From UBA1756 sp045222555 (GTDB taxonomy: Bacteria; Bacteroidota; Bacteroidia; Bacteroidales; WCHB1-69): a stretch of 64,000 nt of DNA. Position numbers and translations under genes: made by a program. This document shows positions 25,351 through 35,900 of this stretch, piece after piece; the stretch's first letter is position 1, and every line of letters starts with the position of its first letter. Below the pieces are notes generated by a model, which was not told the DNA's origin, searched no databases, and saw nothing but the letters and a program-made list of their open reading frames with translations. The stretch lies in NCBI GenBank assembly GCA_045222555.1, contig JBGUYY010000097.1:248001-312000 (forward strand), written 5' to 3'.

Positions 25351-26016
25351 CTACGACTTGTTTCGGTCAAGTACAATCCTGAAGAAAGGATTGCCCATCT
25401 TTTCGGCAGCGAGTGTGGTGGACGGCCCATGCCCGGGGAAGATCACAGTATCATCGGGAAGGGGCAGCACCTTCGTGCGTATGCTCTCCAGCAATGTTTC
25501 GGAATCGCCGGTGGGCAGGTCGCTGCGGCCGACGCTGCCTTGAAACACCAGGTCGCCGACAAACAGCAGCCCCTCATCCCTATGGTACAGCAGCACACTG
25601 CCGGCACAGTGGCCGGGGGCCTCCATTACCTCCAGCTCCTGATGACCGAACGTGATACGGTCGCCCTCTTTGATAAACTGGTCGGGCTGCGGGAAATCCT
25701 CCTTTGTACAATCCATGTTGAAAGCCACACCATAGGCCACATTGTGTTCATACACCGGAAGCCCTGCCTCGTGCATCAGTAGCGGCGCGGCGAACGTGCG
25801 AACGGCCCAGCCGCAACCTATTGTGTGGTCGATATGGGGGTGGGTAACGATGATGGATTTGACCAGTAGCTGATGCTGGCTGACGAACTGTGCAATCTGG
25901 TGCTGCTCCTCCACCTCCGCCATGCCCGGATCGATGATGACCGCATCGCCAGTCTCATCATACAAAAGCATTGTGTTGACTTGTATGAAGTTGCAGGGAA
26001 AAATCCGTATTTCCAT
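25351..26016 (-). CDS. Metallo-beta-lactamase-fold hydrolase (glyoxalase II-like)
   Basis: A 221-aa cytoplasmic hydrolase of the glyoxalase II / YcbL type. The metal motif is THPHIDHTIG; later ligands are in APGHCAGSVL, LFVGDLVF and FPGHGPST. From these motifs it could hydrolyse thioesters such as S-lactoylglutathione analogues, but the substrate is unproven. I chose ATG 26016 (MEIRIFPCNF) over 26031. It lies just downstream of the C69 dipeptidase gene on the same strand. Confidence 0.87.
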   Translation of the reverse strand: MEIRIFPCNFIQVNTMLLYDETGDAVIIDPGMAEVEEQHQIAQFVSQHQLLVKSIIVTHPHIDHTIGCGWAVRTFAAPLLMHEAGLPVYEHNVAYGVAFNMDCTKEDFPQPDQFIKEGDRITFGHQELEVMEAPGHCAGSVLLYHRDEGLLFVGDLVFQGSVGRSDLPTGDSETLLESIRTKVLPLPDDTVIFPGHGPSTTLAAEKMGNPFFRIVLDRNKS

Positions 26017-26043
26017 ATTCCAATCATTCAAAATTATAAAGAA

Positions 26044-27657
26044 TTAGAATCCAGTCCAGAACATCATCCAGAATCTGTTCTCCATATCCTTCCAATCAGC
26101 GGAAGTTCTGTTATAGAAATCAGCCGTGATGCCGTTGAGTTTGGCAGCCAATTTTTTCGCATTATATTTGCTTCCTTCACCTTTTATAAAAGTCTGCAAA
26201 TCTGCATCTTGCTGAATCATTTCCTTTTCAAAATTCAATACTGAAGACATCATCATGCTTTTGGTGGAGCCCCAGCGCACTTGTGCGAGCTTGTTGGCCT
26301 TGCGGTATTGCCAGAGGGCGGAGTTATCGTTCACGCCATGATGACCGCAGTGGTAGAAGGCATCGGGCAGTTGGTTGCTTCCGGCATAAATCGGGATGCG
26401 AGGGCTCTGTCCGGGATTCTCGAACGCGAACCAGCACACGCCGCCGACAGCATCGGGCAGCCACGCACGGCACTGTGCGACAAAGGAATAGGAGCACCAC
26501 GACATAGCGACCCCGCGGTGGAATTCCACCGTTCCGGGCTTCAAGGCGTTGTACAGGTTACGCTCTGCACTGCTCATCCACGGGTTGCCGACGGTAGAAA
26601 GGGTGGTGTCGTTATAGGTCTCGCCATCCTTGTTTTTCTTCTCCTTCACGATGGTGAGGTTTTGCAGCTGATCGAGTTCGGGGCAGCCCTCATAGGTAGC
26701 ACGGAAGAGTTCCATCACCTTCTCGGGCGACACTTTCTGCTCGGGTTTGATGGAGAACGGCAGGTCTTCGTCATCCAGCTGGAAGTTTCTTGACGGGGCG
26801 AGCTGGCTGAAGATGTACCACTCGCGTTCGGTATGGTTCTTGCCGCCGGCGTAGTCGGAGGGGAAGGCGCGCCACCAGATGAATTCGCCGGTGCCGTCCC
26901 AGAAGCCGTACTTTTTGGCCACCTCCTCCACGTTGTCGGAGCAGAGGAAATAGTCGGGATTGTTGCGTTGCAGGCGGCCAATACGGGCCACATTGCAGCT
27001 CACGGCCACCTCGTCGTCGGGCACGCGCTGGGCAACCCAGATGCCACCGATCTTGTCGGGACCTTCGCCCATGATTTCCATCTGCCAGACCTCTTTTTTG
27101 TCGGCAATGGTGATGCACTCGCCGCCGTCGCCATAGCCATACTGAGCAATCATCGCACCGATGGTGCGGATGGCGTCGCGGGCGTTGTCGCAACGCTGCA
27201 GGGCGATGCGCTCCAGCTCTTCGATCAGAAACATACCGTCGGAATTCACGAGGGTGTCGGGACCCGAGAAGGTGCTTTCGCCAATAGCCAACTGTTTCTC
27301 GTTCAGACAGGGGTAGGCGGTGTTGAGGTAGGCGTAGGTGTGGGCGGCCTCCGGAATTTCGCCGGCCACCTTCAAACCCTTCGTATCGGTAGGATTAGCG
27401 GTATGCATCGAACCCTTGTACACCACATGTTTCGTGCCGGCCTTGTGGTCGGCGGCGGGCTCCCAGCGCAGCCAGGTGCGGTACATGCCGTCGCAGGTGT
27501 GCGAGGTCATCACCGAGCCATCGGTGCTGGCCTTGCAGCCCACCATAATGGAGGTGCAGTTCTCCCCCTTCATGTTCCATTCCCACTCCTGGGCATTCAA
27601 ACATAAAATCCAGACAAAAGATAAGCAAAAAAGAAATAATCTCTTGATATTCATCAT
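26044..27657 (-). CDS. Secreted C69-family dipeptidase
   Basis: An Ntn-hydrolase dipeptidase (PepD-like) of 537 aa. The signal peptide covers about 1-22 (LFLFCLSFVWILCLNAQ). The predicted N-terminal nucleophile after processing is C34 in GENCTSIMVG, with ASTDGSVMTSHTCDG following, as in other C69 enzymes. IWVAQRVPDDEVAVSCN and WYIFSQLAPS are conserved blocks. Secreted members are common in Bacteroidales and give these asaccharolytic or protein-using bacteria access to dipeptides. The -7 box is at 27682-27689. The MBL hydrolase gene follows 27 bp later. Confidence 0.9.
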   Translation of the reverse strand: MMNIKRLFLFCLSFVWILCLNAQEWEWNMKGENCTSIMVGCKASTDGSVMTSHTCDGMYRTWLRWEPAADHKAGTKHVVYKGSMHTANPTDTKGLKVAGEIPEAAHTYAYLNTAYPCLNEKQLAIGESTFSGPDTLVNSDGMFLIEELERIALQRCDNARDAIRTIGAMIAQYGYGDGGECITIADKKEVWQMEIMGEGPDKIGGIWVAQRVPDDEVAVSCNVARIGRLQRNNPDYFLCSDNVEEVAKKYGFWDGTGEFIWWRAFPSDYAGGKNHTEREWYIFSQLAPSRNFQLDDEDLPFSIKPEQKVSPEKVMELFRATYEGCPELDQLQNLTIVKEKKNKDGETYNDTTLSTVGNPWMSSAERNLYNALKPGTVEFHRGVAMSWCSYSFVAQCRAWLPDAVGGVCWFAFENPGQSPRIPIYAGSNQLPDAFYHCGHHGVNDNSALWQYRKANKLAQVRWGSTKSMMMSSVLNFEKEMIQQDADLQTFIKGEGSKYNAKKLAAKLNGITADFYNRTSADWKDMENRFWMMFWTGF

Positions 27658-27681
27658 TTTATAAATTAAAAATCAACTACG

Positions 27682-27689
27682 CAAATTTA
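27682..27689 (-). promoter_or_regulatory. -7 box TAAATTTG for the C69 dipeptidase
   Basis: TAnnTTTG match on the minus strand, 24 bp before the ATG. Confidence 0.55.
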
Positions 27690-27715
27690 CACAAATATAT
27701 TTAGTAATAAATCAC

Positions 27716-27723
27716 TATTTTTG
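27716..27723 (+). promoter_or_regulatory. -7 box TATTTTTG for udk
   Basis: TAnnTTTG match, divergent from the dipeptidase promoter, 66 bp before the udk ATG. Confidence 0.5.
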
Positions 27724-27789
27724 CAAATTCAAATGAAAGTTTGAAAATTATTGCAACAAATTTATTATCAACAAGATTCATAATAAACC

Positions 27790-28404
27790 ATGTTAGTTAT
27801 CGGTATAGCAGGAGGTTCGGGATCAGGGAAAACCTCCGTTGTGAAGAAAATCATCGAATCGCTGCCGCAGGACAAAGTCAGCGTGCTGTCGCAAGACGCC
27901 TACTATCGCGACAATGGGGAACTGACGCAGGAGCAGCGGGAAGCCATCAACTTCGACCATCCCCGTTCCATCGAATGGCCTCTGTTGGTGCAGCATATCA
28001 ACGAGTTGAAGGAAGGGCGCAGCATTGAGATGCCCACCTACTCGTATGTCACCTGCCGTCGTGGCAAGGAGACGATTCCCGTTTCACCGGCCAAGGTGTT
28101 GATTGTGGAAGGCATTCTCATCTTCACCGACCCCGACTTGGCGGACATTCTGGATTTGAAAGTGTTTGTGGACACCAACGCCGACGAACGGCTCATCCGC
28201 ATCATCCAGCGCGATGTGAACGAACGCGGACGCGGCCTCGACAAGTCCATCGTCCATTATCAGAAATATGTCAAACCGATGCACGAATCGTTCATCGAGC
28301 CCACGAAACGTCTGGCCGACATCATCATCCCGGTGGGCGGACAGAACGAAAAAGGCATCGACATTCTGACAAGCAAAATCAGACAGACATTAGGAGAAGA
28401 GTAA
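27790..28404 (+). CDS. udk: Uridine kinase
   Basis: Phosphorylates uridine and cytidine in the pyrimidine salvage pathway. The 204-aa length is normal. The P-loop GGSGSGKT is at residues 8-15; other family blocks are VSVLSQDAYYRD, NFDHPRSIEWPLL, VEGILIFTDPDLADILDLKV and RIIQRDVNERGRGLD. It is 80 bp upstream of the Wzz-like gene in the same direction and may share a transcript. Confidence 0.95.
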   Translation: MLVIGIAGGSGSGKTSVVKKIIESLPQDKVSVLSQDAYYRDNGELTQEQREAINFDHPRSIEWPLLVQHINELKEGRSIEMPTYSYVTCRRGKETIPVSPAKVLIVEGILIFTDPDLADILDLKVFVDTNADERLIRIIQRDVNERGRGLDKSIVHYQKYVKPMHESFIEPTKRLADIIIPVGGQNEKGIDILTSKIRQTLGEE

Positions 28405-28483
28405 AACAAAAACATCGCGCAGTCGGATACAATAAAAAACGCAAATTGTCGTTTGACTGCCGAACATCCGAACTTCAAAAATC

Positions 28484-29542
28484 ATGATGAAAAAAGAGAA
28501 CAGCGAGTACAGTTCTTTCAGCCTGCTGCGATTCATCGTCAGCAAATGGAAATTATTAACCATCATCACCGTAGTAGCAGCTGTCGCGGCTTTTGTCTGC
28601 GCCTGCTTCATCAAGCCTCATTTCAAGTCCACGGCCATTGTGTATGCGCCGCGCACCAACTCGGTCTCCAAGATTTTGTTGGCCGATGAAACCAACAACG
28701 AGCGTATGGACATGAAGGCCTACGCCATTGAGGCAGAGACCGAGCAGATGCTGGAAATATTGAATTCCAGAGAGTTGAAAGACAAGCTCATCTGTCGTCA
28801 CAACCTGATTCAACATTACGAATTGGATACCACCAAGAAATACTGGCAGACCAAACTCTACAAGAACCTTGAGGAGAGTATGGAGATCAAGCGGACCAAG
28901 TTTGGCGCCATTTCCATCACCGTTGAGGATAAAGATCCGAAGATAGCCTGCCGCATCGCTAACGATGTGGTGGATCTGCTCGACACCATCAAACGGGAGA
29001 TTGAAAACGAGCGCGCACGTGCCGCTTACGCTGTGATGCAAAAGCAGTTGGAAGATGTTACCGCTGAAATCGACCGCGTGGATGACTCCATCCGCGTCAT
29101 CATGGAGCATGGTGTTTTTGACTTTGAAAGCCAGTCGGAAAGAATCATGCAGCAGTGGGCCATCGCAGTGGCGCAGGGCAATACGGCCGCCCAGCAGCGA
29201 CTTCAGGCCTTGCTGGACACCATGGCCATTTGGGGACCGAGAGCTGAAGCGCTCCACGATTTGCAGTTCAGCTTCCGCGAGTACCAGTCGTTGGTGAAAC
29301 AGAAGATGATGGATGCCAAGGTGGATATGGACAACAACATCCCCACCAAATTCATCATCCAGCGGGCCATCGTTCCCGACAAGAAATGCTATCCCAAGAA
29401 GTCCATCATCACTATTGTAGCTGCCCTGTCGGCACTGATTGTCACTATCGTGGTTCTGTTGGTGGTGGAGAACATCAAGGGCACGCCGAGTTTGCGCCGG
29501 AAAGAGGAGGACACCCCTGCCGAAGAGCGTTCTGCCGAGTAA
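28484..29542 (+). CDS. Wzz-like chain-length determinant protein
   Basis: A 352-aa inner-membrane protein of the Wzz/GumC superfamily that sets the length of surface polysaccharide chains. Two transmembrane helices, at about 25-45 and 303-325, flank a periplasmic region with a long coiled segment (about 160-240, ERARAAYAVMQKQLEDVTAE). It has the proline-containing C-terminal region (AIVPDKKCYPKKS) typical of the family. There is no kinase domain. The polymerase-like gene starts 12 bp downstream. ATG 28487 is an alternative start. Confidence 0.8.
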   Translation: MMKKENSEYSSFSLLRFIVSKWKLLTIITVVAAVAAFVCACFIKPHFKSTAIVYAPRTNSVSKILLADETNNERMDMKAYAIEAETEQMLEILNSRELKDKLICRHNLIQHYELDTTKKYWQTKLYKNLEESMEIKRTKFGAISITVEDKDPKIACRIANDVVDLLDTIKREIENERARAAYAVMQKQLEDVTAEIDRVDDSIRVIMEHGVFDFESQSERIMQQWAIAVAQGNTAAQQRLQALLDTMAIWGPRAEALHDLQFSFREYQSLVKQKMMDAKVDMDNNIPTKFIIQRAIVPDKKCYPKKSIITIVAALSALIVTIVVLLVVENIKGTPSLRRKEEDTPAEERSAE

Positions 29543-29554
29543 TCACCGTCTTGC

Positions 29555-31069
29555 ATGGACTGGAAGAAGCACAGCAAATGGTGGGTGATCGGGGCGGCTG
29601 CGGCTGTCATCCTGATCAATGCATGGGCGATTTACAATGAGCACCTGTTCATTCCCTTTTTCTCTGTAGCGGCCATCATTGCCTACCTGCTTTTGTTCCG
29701 CGTGGATTTAGCCATGTACCTCATGGCGTTCAGCACACCCTTTTCCATCGGGCTCGACACCGAAAAGGTGCAGTTCAACATCTCCCTACCCGCCGAGCTA
29801 CTGATGATTTCGCTCACTTTCTTGTTCCTTGCCCGCATCTGCTACGACCTGAGGTTCAAGAAAAATGTACTGAAGCATCCCGTCACCATCGCCATCCTTT
29901 GCTACCTCACCTGGATGTTTATCTGCTGCATTACCAGCGAGATACCATTAGTTTCGTTCAAGTTCTGGGCAGCCAAAATCTGGTTTGTCTGCTCCTCCTT
30001 CTTCATGGTCATCCACCTGATGGACAAAGATCGCAGCCGTTGGATCACCTATTTCAACTGCTATGCCATCGCGTTAGGGTGCGTGGTGGTCATCACCACC
30101 ATCAAAAATGCACAGGTCGGCTTCGGCGAACACATCGCCCATTGGATTATGAATCCCTTCTACAACGACCACACCGCCTACGGGGCTGTACTGGCGCTGT
30201 TTCTCCCTATGACCATCGGACTGTTATTTTTGCCTGAGACCAAGCGGGGGATGCGGGTGCTGTACGGCATTCTCATCGCTATCTTCCTGCTGGGGACATA
30301 CCTGTCGTTCTGCCGTGCGGCATGGTTGAGCCTGATGGGCGCACTCGGCATCTGGTGCGTGGTAAAGCTGCGCATCAAATTCTCGTGGTTCATCGCTGGC
30401 GTTGCGGTAGTGGGAACCCTGCTGTTCGCCTTTTCCGATGACATTCTGTATAGGATGTCGCGTAACAGTCAGGACTCCTCCACCAACCTTGCGGAGCACC
30501 TGCAGTCGATTTCCAATATCAAGACCGATGCCTCCAATGTGGAGCGTTTGAACCGCTGGCATGCGGCCTTCGCCATGATTGAAGAGCGGCCTGTCATGGG
30601 CTGGGGACCAGGATGTTACCAGTTCTGCTATGCGCCATACCAAGACTCTCGGTACCACACCATCATCACCACCGACTTTGGCGATGGTGGCAACGCACAT
30701 AGCGAGTACATCGGCCCGACGGCAGAGACCGGCTTCGTGGGACTTTTCACGGTGTTGGCGTTGGTCGTGCTGGTACTCTATTACGGCTTCCGCACCTACC
30801 ATAGGAGCCGCGACAAGAGCGTGCGACGACTCTCTCTGGCGGCCACCCTCTCACTCATCACCTACTTCATCCACGGGGTGATGAACAACTTCCTTGATAC
30901 CGACAAGTTGTCGCTCCCCTACTGGGGACTTTTCGCCCTGATCGTAGTGTTGAGCGCTGAAACCGAGAGCAAGGAGGCGCGCAGCCTTGATGCCAACACA
31001 CCCAAAGGGATTGCTGACAAGGAAGATAGCAACCCTAACAACGCCGTCACGCCAGCCTCCGCAGAATAA
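29555..31069 (+). CDS. O-antigen polymerase/ligase-like membrane protein
   Basis: A 504-aa polytopic membrane protein with about eleven or twelve helices and the Wzy_C/WaaL-like loop: ERPVMGWGPGCYQFCYAPYQ, then NAHSEYIGPTAETGFVGL near residue 395, where a periplasmic loop usually holds the catalytic residues. It either joins repeat units or ligates polysaccharide to a carrier; the sequence cannot separate the two. Twelve bp after the Wzz-like gene, so together they form a small polysaccharide module without local glycosyltransferases. Its 3' end overlaps the convergent DUF2851 gene by 23 bp. Confidence 0.8.
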   Translation: MDWKKHSKWWVIGAAAAVILINAWAIYNEHLFIPFFSVAAIIAYLLLFRVDLAMYLMAFSTPFSIGLDTEKVQFNISLPAELLMISLTFLFLARICYDLRFKKNVLKHPVTIAILCYLTWMFICCITSEIPLVSFKFWAAKIWFVCSSFFMVIHLMDKDRSRWITYFNCYAIALGCVVVITTIKNAQVGFGEHIAHWIMNPFYNDHTAYGAVLALFLPMTIGLLFLPETKRGMRVLYGILIAIFLLGTYLSFCRAAWLSLMGALGIWCVVKLRIKFSWFIAGVAVVGTLLFAFSDDILYRMSRNSQDSSTNLAEHLQSISNIKTDASNVERLNRWHAAFAMIEERPVMGWGPGCYQFCYAPYQDSRYHTIITTDFGDGGNAHSEYIGPTAETGFVGLFTVLALVVLVLYYGFRTYHRSRDKSVRRLSLAATLSLITYFIHGVMNNFLDTDKLSLPYWGLFALIVVLSAETESKEARSLDANTPKGIADKEDSNPNNAVTPASAE

Positions 31070-32318
31070 GGCAGCCGATGTCGCAGTTGGCACACCGTTT
31101 CACCGAACAGTATTGTTTGTACAGCTCAAGGATAGCTTGAGAGTAGAGTGCATGCCCGGAAGGGAAGCCAGCACTGACGTACTGACGGGTGATATGGTTA
31201 CTCTCAAAGTCGCAGGTTTCCAACAATGCCATGGCGTGGTCGCGGCCAGTATCGTCACCCTTGAAGGCAGCGTATGCCAATCGCACCGGTACGACCACAT
31301 TGATCACCAACAGGTTGAATGTCTGTCGGCCGATTTTTCGGGGACGGGTGGGACTGTCGCGGCCAAAGTGGAGGTGGGACTTCCAGTAGTCTGACGGCTC
31401 GAAGAGAGACACTCCCCGCAGCAGTGAAACATCCGCATCATTGAGCAGCAGTTCAATCAGTTCGGGAATCCGGTAGAGGCACTCGCTCAGCTGGGCCAGT
31501 CGCACACAGGGGAAGTTTTGCGGACGGAGGCGCAGCAGATTCCACACCTTAACGGGAATGGGCACCAAGTTATACTTATATTTCAGATAGTCATACTCTG
31601 ATTGCAGACTTTCGAAATAGCGGTCCGGCTCTTCGGGAGGCTGCTCCAACAGCCCTGCCTGACCGAACACCAACGCATAAATCTGCAACCGTGAATCCTT
31701 GTGTTTCAGCACATAACGATATGGAAGATTTTTCGACAACAGCTCGAATGCGCTGGCATTGGTGCTAAAGCCAAAGTTAGCGACAAAGCACCGGAACACG
31801 GCCTCCTGCCAGTTGTGATGGCACTCGCAGACGGTCTCCACCACCTCGGCCTGCTTGCGCTGCATCCGTTCCACCGCCAAACGTGAAAGCCAACTCGCAA
31901 ACTGTAGCGACGTAACCTCCGGCAATGACTGACGGCACGGCAGCAGGTCGCGGCTACACGACATCTGCTCATACTCCTCTATCATGGAAGGTGGGATGTA
32001 CTCCTTCAGCTCTAACGTAGGGAAGTTTTCCTCCAACTCCACATCATGCTGATACACCACATGAAGAATAACGCTTTGGTACTTAGCATCATGCTGATGC
32101 CCGTGGCGGAGCCAGTCGGACGTGCGGACATGAATCTCGACATCCCCCACCCAAGTGATGCCGTCGATTTTAATAACCGCCTGTTTGAAGTCCGGGCCGG
32201 CATTCTGGTGGGCGATACCGCTTCGGACAAGCCGCAACGACCGATGGTCGGTGGTATGCAAATCCAAAGCTGAAAACAACTGATTACGCCAAAAATAGTG
32301 CAGCAACATCTCGTTCAT
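31047..32318 (-). CDS. DUF2851 family protein
   Basis: A 423-aa cytoplasmic protein restricted largely to Bacteroidota, with no known role. Family blocks: EMLLHYFWRNQLF at the start, IAHQNAGPDFKQAVIKIDG, WVGDVEIHVRTSDWLRHGHQ and YQSVILHVVYQHD. The C-terminus carries five cysteines in CSVKRCANCDIGC, which may bind metal. The central part is helical. The 3' ends of this gene and the polymerase-like gene overlap by 23 bp. Confidence 0.85.
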   Translation of the reverse strand: MNEMLLHYFWRNQLFSALDLHTTDHRSLRLVRSGIAHQNAGPDFKQAVIKIDGITWVGDVEIHVRTSDWLRHGHQHDAKYQSVILHVVYQHDVELEENFPTLELKEYIPPSMIEEYEQMSCSRDLLPCRQSLPEVTSLQFASWLSRLAVERMQRKQAEVVETVCECHHNWQEAVFRCFVANFGFSTNASAFELLSKNLPYRYVLKHKDSRLQIYALVFGQAGLLEQPPEEPDRYFESLQSEYDYLKYKYNLVPIPVKVWNLLRLRPQNFPCVRLAQLSECLYRIPELIELLLNDADVSLLRGVSLFEPSDYWKSHLHFGRDSPTRPRKIGRQTFNLLVINVVVPVRLAYAAFKGDDTGRDHAMALLETCDFESNHITRQYVSAGFPSGHALYSQAILELYKQYCSVKRCANCDIGCLILRRLA

Positions 32319-32351
32319 CTTAATACGAGTTATATTTTAGTTAATTCGCTG

Positions 32352-32359
32352 CAAAATTA
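32352..32359 (-). promoter_or_regulatory. -7 box TAATTTTG for the DUF2851 gene
   Basis: TAnnTTTG match on the minus strand, 33 bp before the ATG. Confidence 0.5.
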
Positions 32360-32500
32360 CAACATTTTCACAAAATAATCATCAATTATTCGAATTATTT
32401 ATACTTCAATAACAATATTTTTCAGAATATTTCTATAAATTATTCAATTTCAATTAGAAAAAATTTTTCTCAAAAGAGAAGAAAAGTCATTTATCTATCG

Positions 32501-32508
32501 TATCTTTG
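32501..32508 (+). promoter_or_regulatory. -7 box TATCTTTG for the DUF5618-like gene
   Basis: Exact TAnnTTTG match 29 bp before ATG 32538. Confidence 0.6.
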
Positions 32509-32537
32509 CAGCCTGAACTTAAAAACAAAGAATTACT

Positions 32538-32939
32538 ATGGAACTTGAAAATCCTATTGAAGAAGCCAGACGCTATGTGTCCAATGCAAAAGAGATCATT
32601 CAAAAAGCGGGCTATGACCCTGAAGTAAAGTCATATACAGACAGTAAATATGTCAAAACCGCAGGAGATATCCTTTGGAAAGGATGTCTGATCGCTTTAG
32701 ATGCGGTATTGCACGTGCGAAAAGGTAAGGGACGGCCCTCTATCGAGAAATACCAGGAGGCCGCAGGCAAACGCGACCGCAAATTACTACAATATGTAAA
32801 TAATGGTTATCACACCTTGCATTTGTCTATGGGGTACGACGGCACTAAGGGGAAAACAATATGCGATGCGGGCTTTGAATACGCCAACAGCATCATCGAC
32901 CGATGTGCCTTGCTGTATCCCGATACACCGCAGGCGTAA
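32538..32939 (+). CDS. DUF5618-like small helical protein
   Basis: 133 aa, cytoplasmic and mainly helical. The N-terminal MELENPIEEARRYVSNAKEI, the middle GRPSIEKYQEAAGKRDRKLL and the later YHTLHLSMGYDG resemble DUF5618 proteins of Bacteroidota, as far as I can judge without alignment. The function is not known. Some HEPN-like proteins have similar helical patterns, but there is no partner nucleotidyltransferase gene. Its 3' end is 10 bp from the convergent RND transporter. Confidence 0.6.
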   Translation: MELENPIEEARRYVSNAKEIIQKAGYDPEVKSYTDSKYVKTAGDILWKGCLIALDAVLHVRKGKGRPSIEKYQEAAGKRDRKLLQYVNNGYHTLHLSMGYDGTKGKTICDAGFEYANSIIDRCALLYPDTPQA

Positions 32940-32949
32940 CCACTCCCTA

Positions 32950-35900
32950 TCACGCTTCTGAAGATTCCTCTTGTACAGGCCGCTTCTCCTTGGAGTTGAA
33001 AAGCCAGTACAACACCGGCAGCACTGACACCACCAGCACCATCGAAATCCACGTACCGAAGCAGATTACCACCCCCATCGGCGACCATAACGCGCTATTG
33101 CTGATAATCATCGGAACCACACCCATAGAGGCAGCTGCGCTGGTGAGGAAGATCGGGCGGGTACGCCGCTTGCCAGCTTCCAACGCCGCCTCACGTGCCG
33201 ACAGTCCGCCCTTGATGCGCAAGGTTTCGGCATAGTCGTACATGATGATGCCGTTTCGTACAATGATGCCCATCAGGGCCACCAATCCCAGTACCGACGT
33301 GAGGGTGAATGACATACCCATGATCAAGATGCCCAATGTCGCACCAAAGATGGACAACAAAGTGGCCCCCAGAATCAGCATGGCCAGCTTGAGACTGCGG
33401 AAGTGGAAGACCAAAATTACAAAAATAATCAGCACAGCAAATGCCAATCCCTTGAAAATCTGAGGCATCAGAATGTCATCTTGCATGCGTGCCCCTCCCC
33501 ACTTGAGTTTTACCCCGTCAGGAATATCCACATTCTTCAGACTCTTGTCGATAGACTTTGTAGTGCTGGTGACATTCACATTGCGCTTCACATCAGCCTG
33601 AACAGTAATGGTATAGATGCCGTTTTTATGGTAAATCTGTCCCGTAGAATAATCCTCGTGTACGGTGGCAATCTGCCGTAGCGGCACCGAACTGCCGCTG
33701 AGTGAAGCAATGTATTCGTCGGAAATGTTCTCAAAATTTCCCATCGAATCTCTGTCAGACTTCAGCACCACTTTGACAGGGTAATCGCCCTCCCAGATGG
33801 TGGTGATAGGGATGCCCGAACCATAGTCAAAGGCAAGGTTGGTCATAATGGTGGGTTTGCCCACACCGAGACGATTGGCCTCCAAATTATTGACATCCAC
33901 ATTGATACCTGTCATCAGCTCATCTTCCGTGGTGGTCACAAAGAGCAGGTCGGAACGCTGACGCAAATTGTTCTTGATCTTCTCTGCCGTCACCCGCACT
34001 GCATCTTTGTCATTGCCTGAAACATCGATCTCAACGGGGAAGGCGGTCACCACATAGTCAAGCTGCTTGAACCGCACATAGGCATCAGGGAAGTAGTTGA
34101 CATACTGATCTTCGTACTCATCCAACAGCTTATTGGTCATTTTTTCAGAAGTGGTGGTAACAATCAGCTGAGCGTAATGTTTGGAGGGAAATTTCGGGGC
34201 GTAGCACATGTGAAAACGTGGTGCCGAGCAGCCCACAAAAGAGGTAACATTGGTGATACGCTTATCGTGGCGTAAAATGTTGGCCAGCGAATCGCACACC
34301 TTTTCAGTGCGCACCAACGGCGAACTGTTAGGCAGATACACCTCCACAACGAACTGGTTACGTTCCGTGCTGGGCATCATTCGCTGGGGGATACGAAGGA
34401 AGATGAGAACACCGATGCCCACCGCCAATACAGCAGCCAGAATGGTGAGTTTGGGCCAACGGAAGGCCAGCACAATCACCCTGTCAAAGAGTTTCTGAAT
34501 CAGGTCAGGGATATTGAACTTGCGCGGTTTCGCTCCAGGCGCATGAAAACCCCGCTTGATAAAGTCATACTGCACGAAGGGGATGAAAAGCATGGCAATC
34601 AAGAGGGAGGTGAAGAGGGTGATAGTGACCGTACCCGGGAAACTGCTGAGGAACTCTCCGAAAAGTCCGGTGCAGGTGAACAGCAATGGATAGAACGTGA
34701 TGGTGATGGCCAGCGTGGCGGAAACCACAGATTTGAAAAGCTCCGTGCCACTGGAAAGGGTGGCCTCCAGACGGGGCACGCCATGATCCAATTTCTCCAC
34801 ATAATTATCAATCACCACCACCGAGTCGTCCACAATAATGCCCAACATCACCAGCAATGCGGCCAATGTAACCGTATTAATTTCAAAACCAATTAGATAC
34901 ATAAAACCCAACGAAATAAACATCGTGATGGGGATGGTCATGGCGGAGATGCTGGCCACTCGGAGCGGCTGCATCAGCATGATGACGAGGATGACCGTGA
35001 TGATGGCGATGAGCATCTCACGCATGAACATGTTGACAGAATGCGACACCACCTCGGCTTGGTCGGCAACGCGGAACACCGTGACTTCCGGCGGCAGCGT
35101 GGTCTCAAAGTCGTCGAGCACAGCCTTGACAGCCTTTCCGTACTCCACAATATTATTGCCTTCCTGCATCTCGATGGAGAGCATAACGCATTTCTTGTCG
35201 CCATTTTGGATATAGCTGGTGCGCTGCGGGTACTCCCGTTCGATGCGGGCGATGTCCTTCAGCCGCACTACGCTGCCAGTGGGATCGACATACACAATCT
35301 GCTCTGCCACATCATTTTCGGAGGCGTAGGTCTCCGAAACATGGATAGGAGCAAGATGTTCATCATCCTCAAAAGTGCCACTAATAGTGGTGAAATTCTG
35401 GGCGAAAAGAGTGCTGCTCAACGTGGAGGCATCAATGCCGTATTTCACCAACTTATTTTTATCGATATAGACTGTAATCTGTTCATTTTGAAGTCCATAC
35501 CGACGCAGATTGGAGACTGAGGAGATGGTGCGGAGACGGCTTTCCAGTTCGGCAAGGTAACCTTCGAGTTCGCGGTAGGTTTTTTCTTTGGATTCGATGG
35601 AGATGAGCAGGGCGGAAGTGCTGCCGAAGTCGTTGCTGGTGAAGATGCCCGCGACGCCGCTGGGCAGTGAACTCTTGAAATTGGCCGCATCAAGGCGGAA
35701 CTTCGACCAAAACTCGTCATCAGACTTCACATGTTCGGAAAGCTGTACATACATCACCACCATGCCGTCGGAGGTGACGGAGTAGGTCTGTGCCTTGTTA
35801 ATCTCTTTATAACTGAATAAAAATTCTTCGAGCGGACGGGTAAGCTGTTCTTCCACCTGATCGGAGCTGGCACCCGGATAAACACCCACTACAAGTCCCT

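Noticed and set aside
26833..27606. A 257-codon plus-strand frame opposite the C69 dipeptidase
   Set aside because: The dipeptidase has signal peptide, catalytic cysteine and family motifs; the other frame is a shadow.
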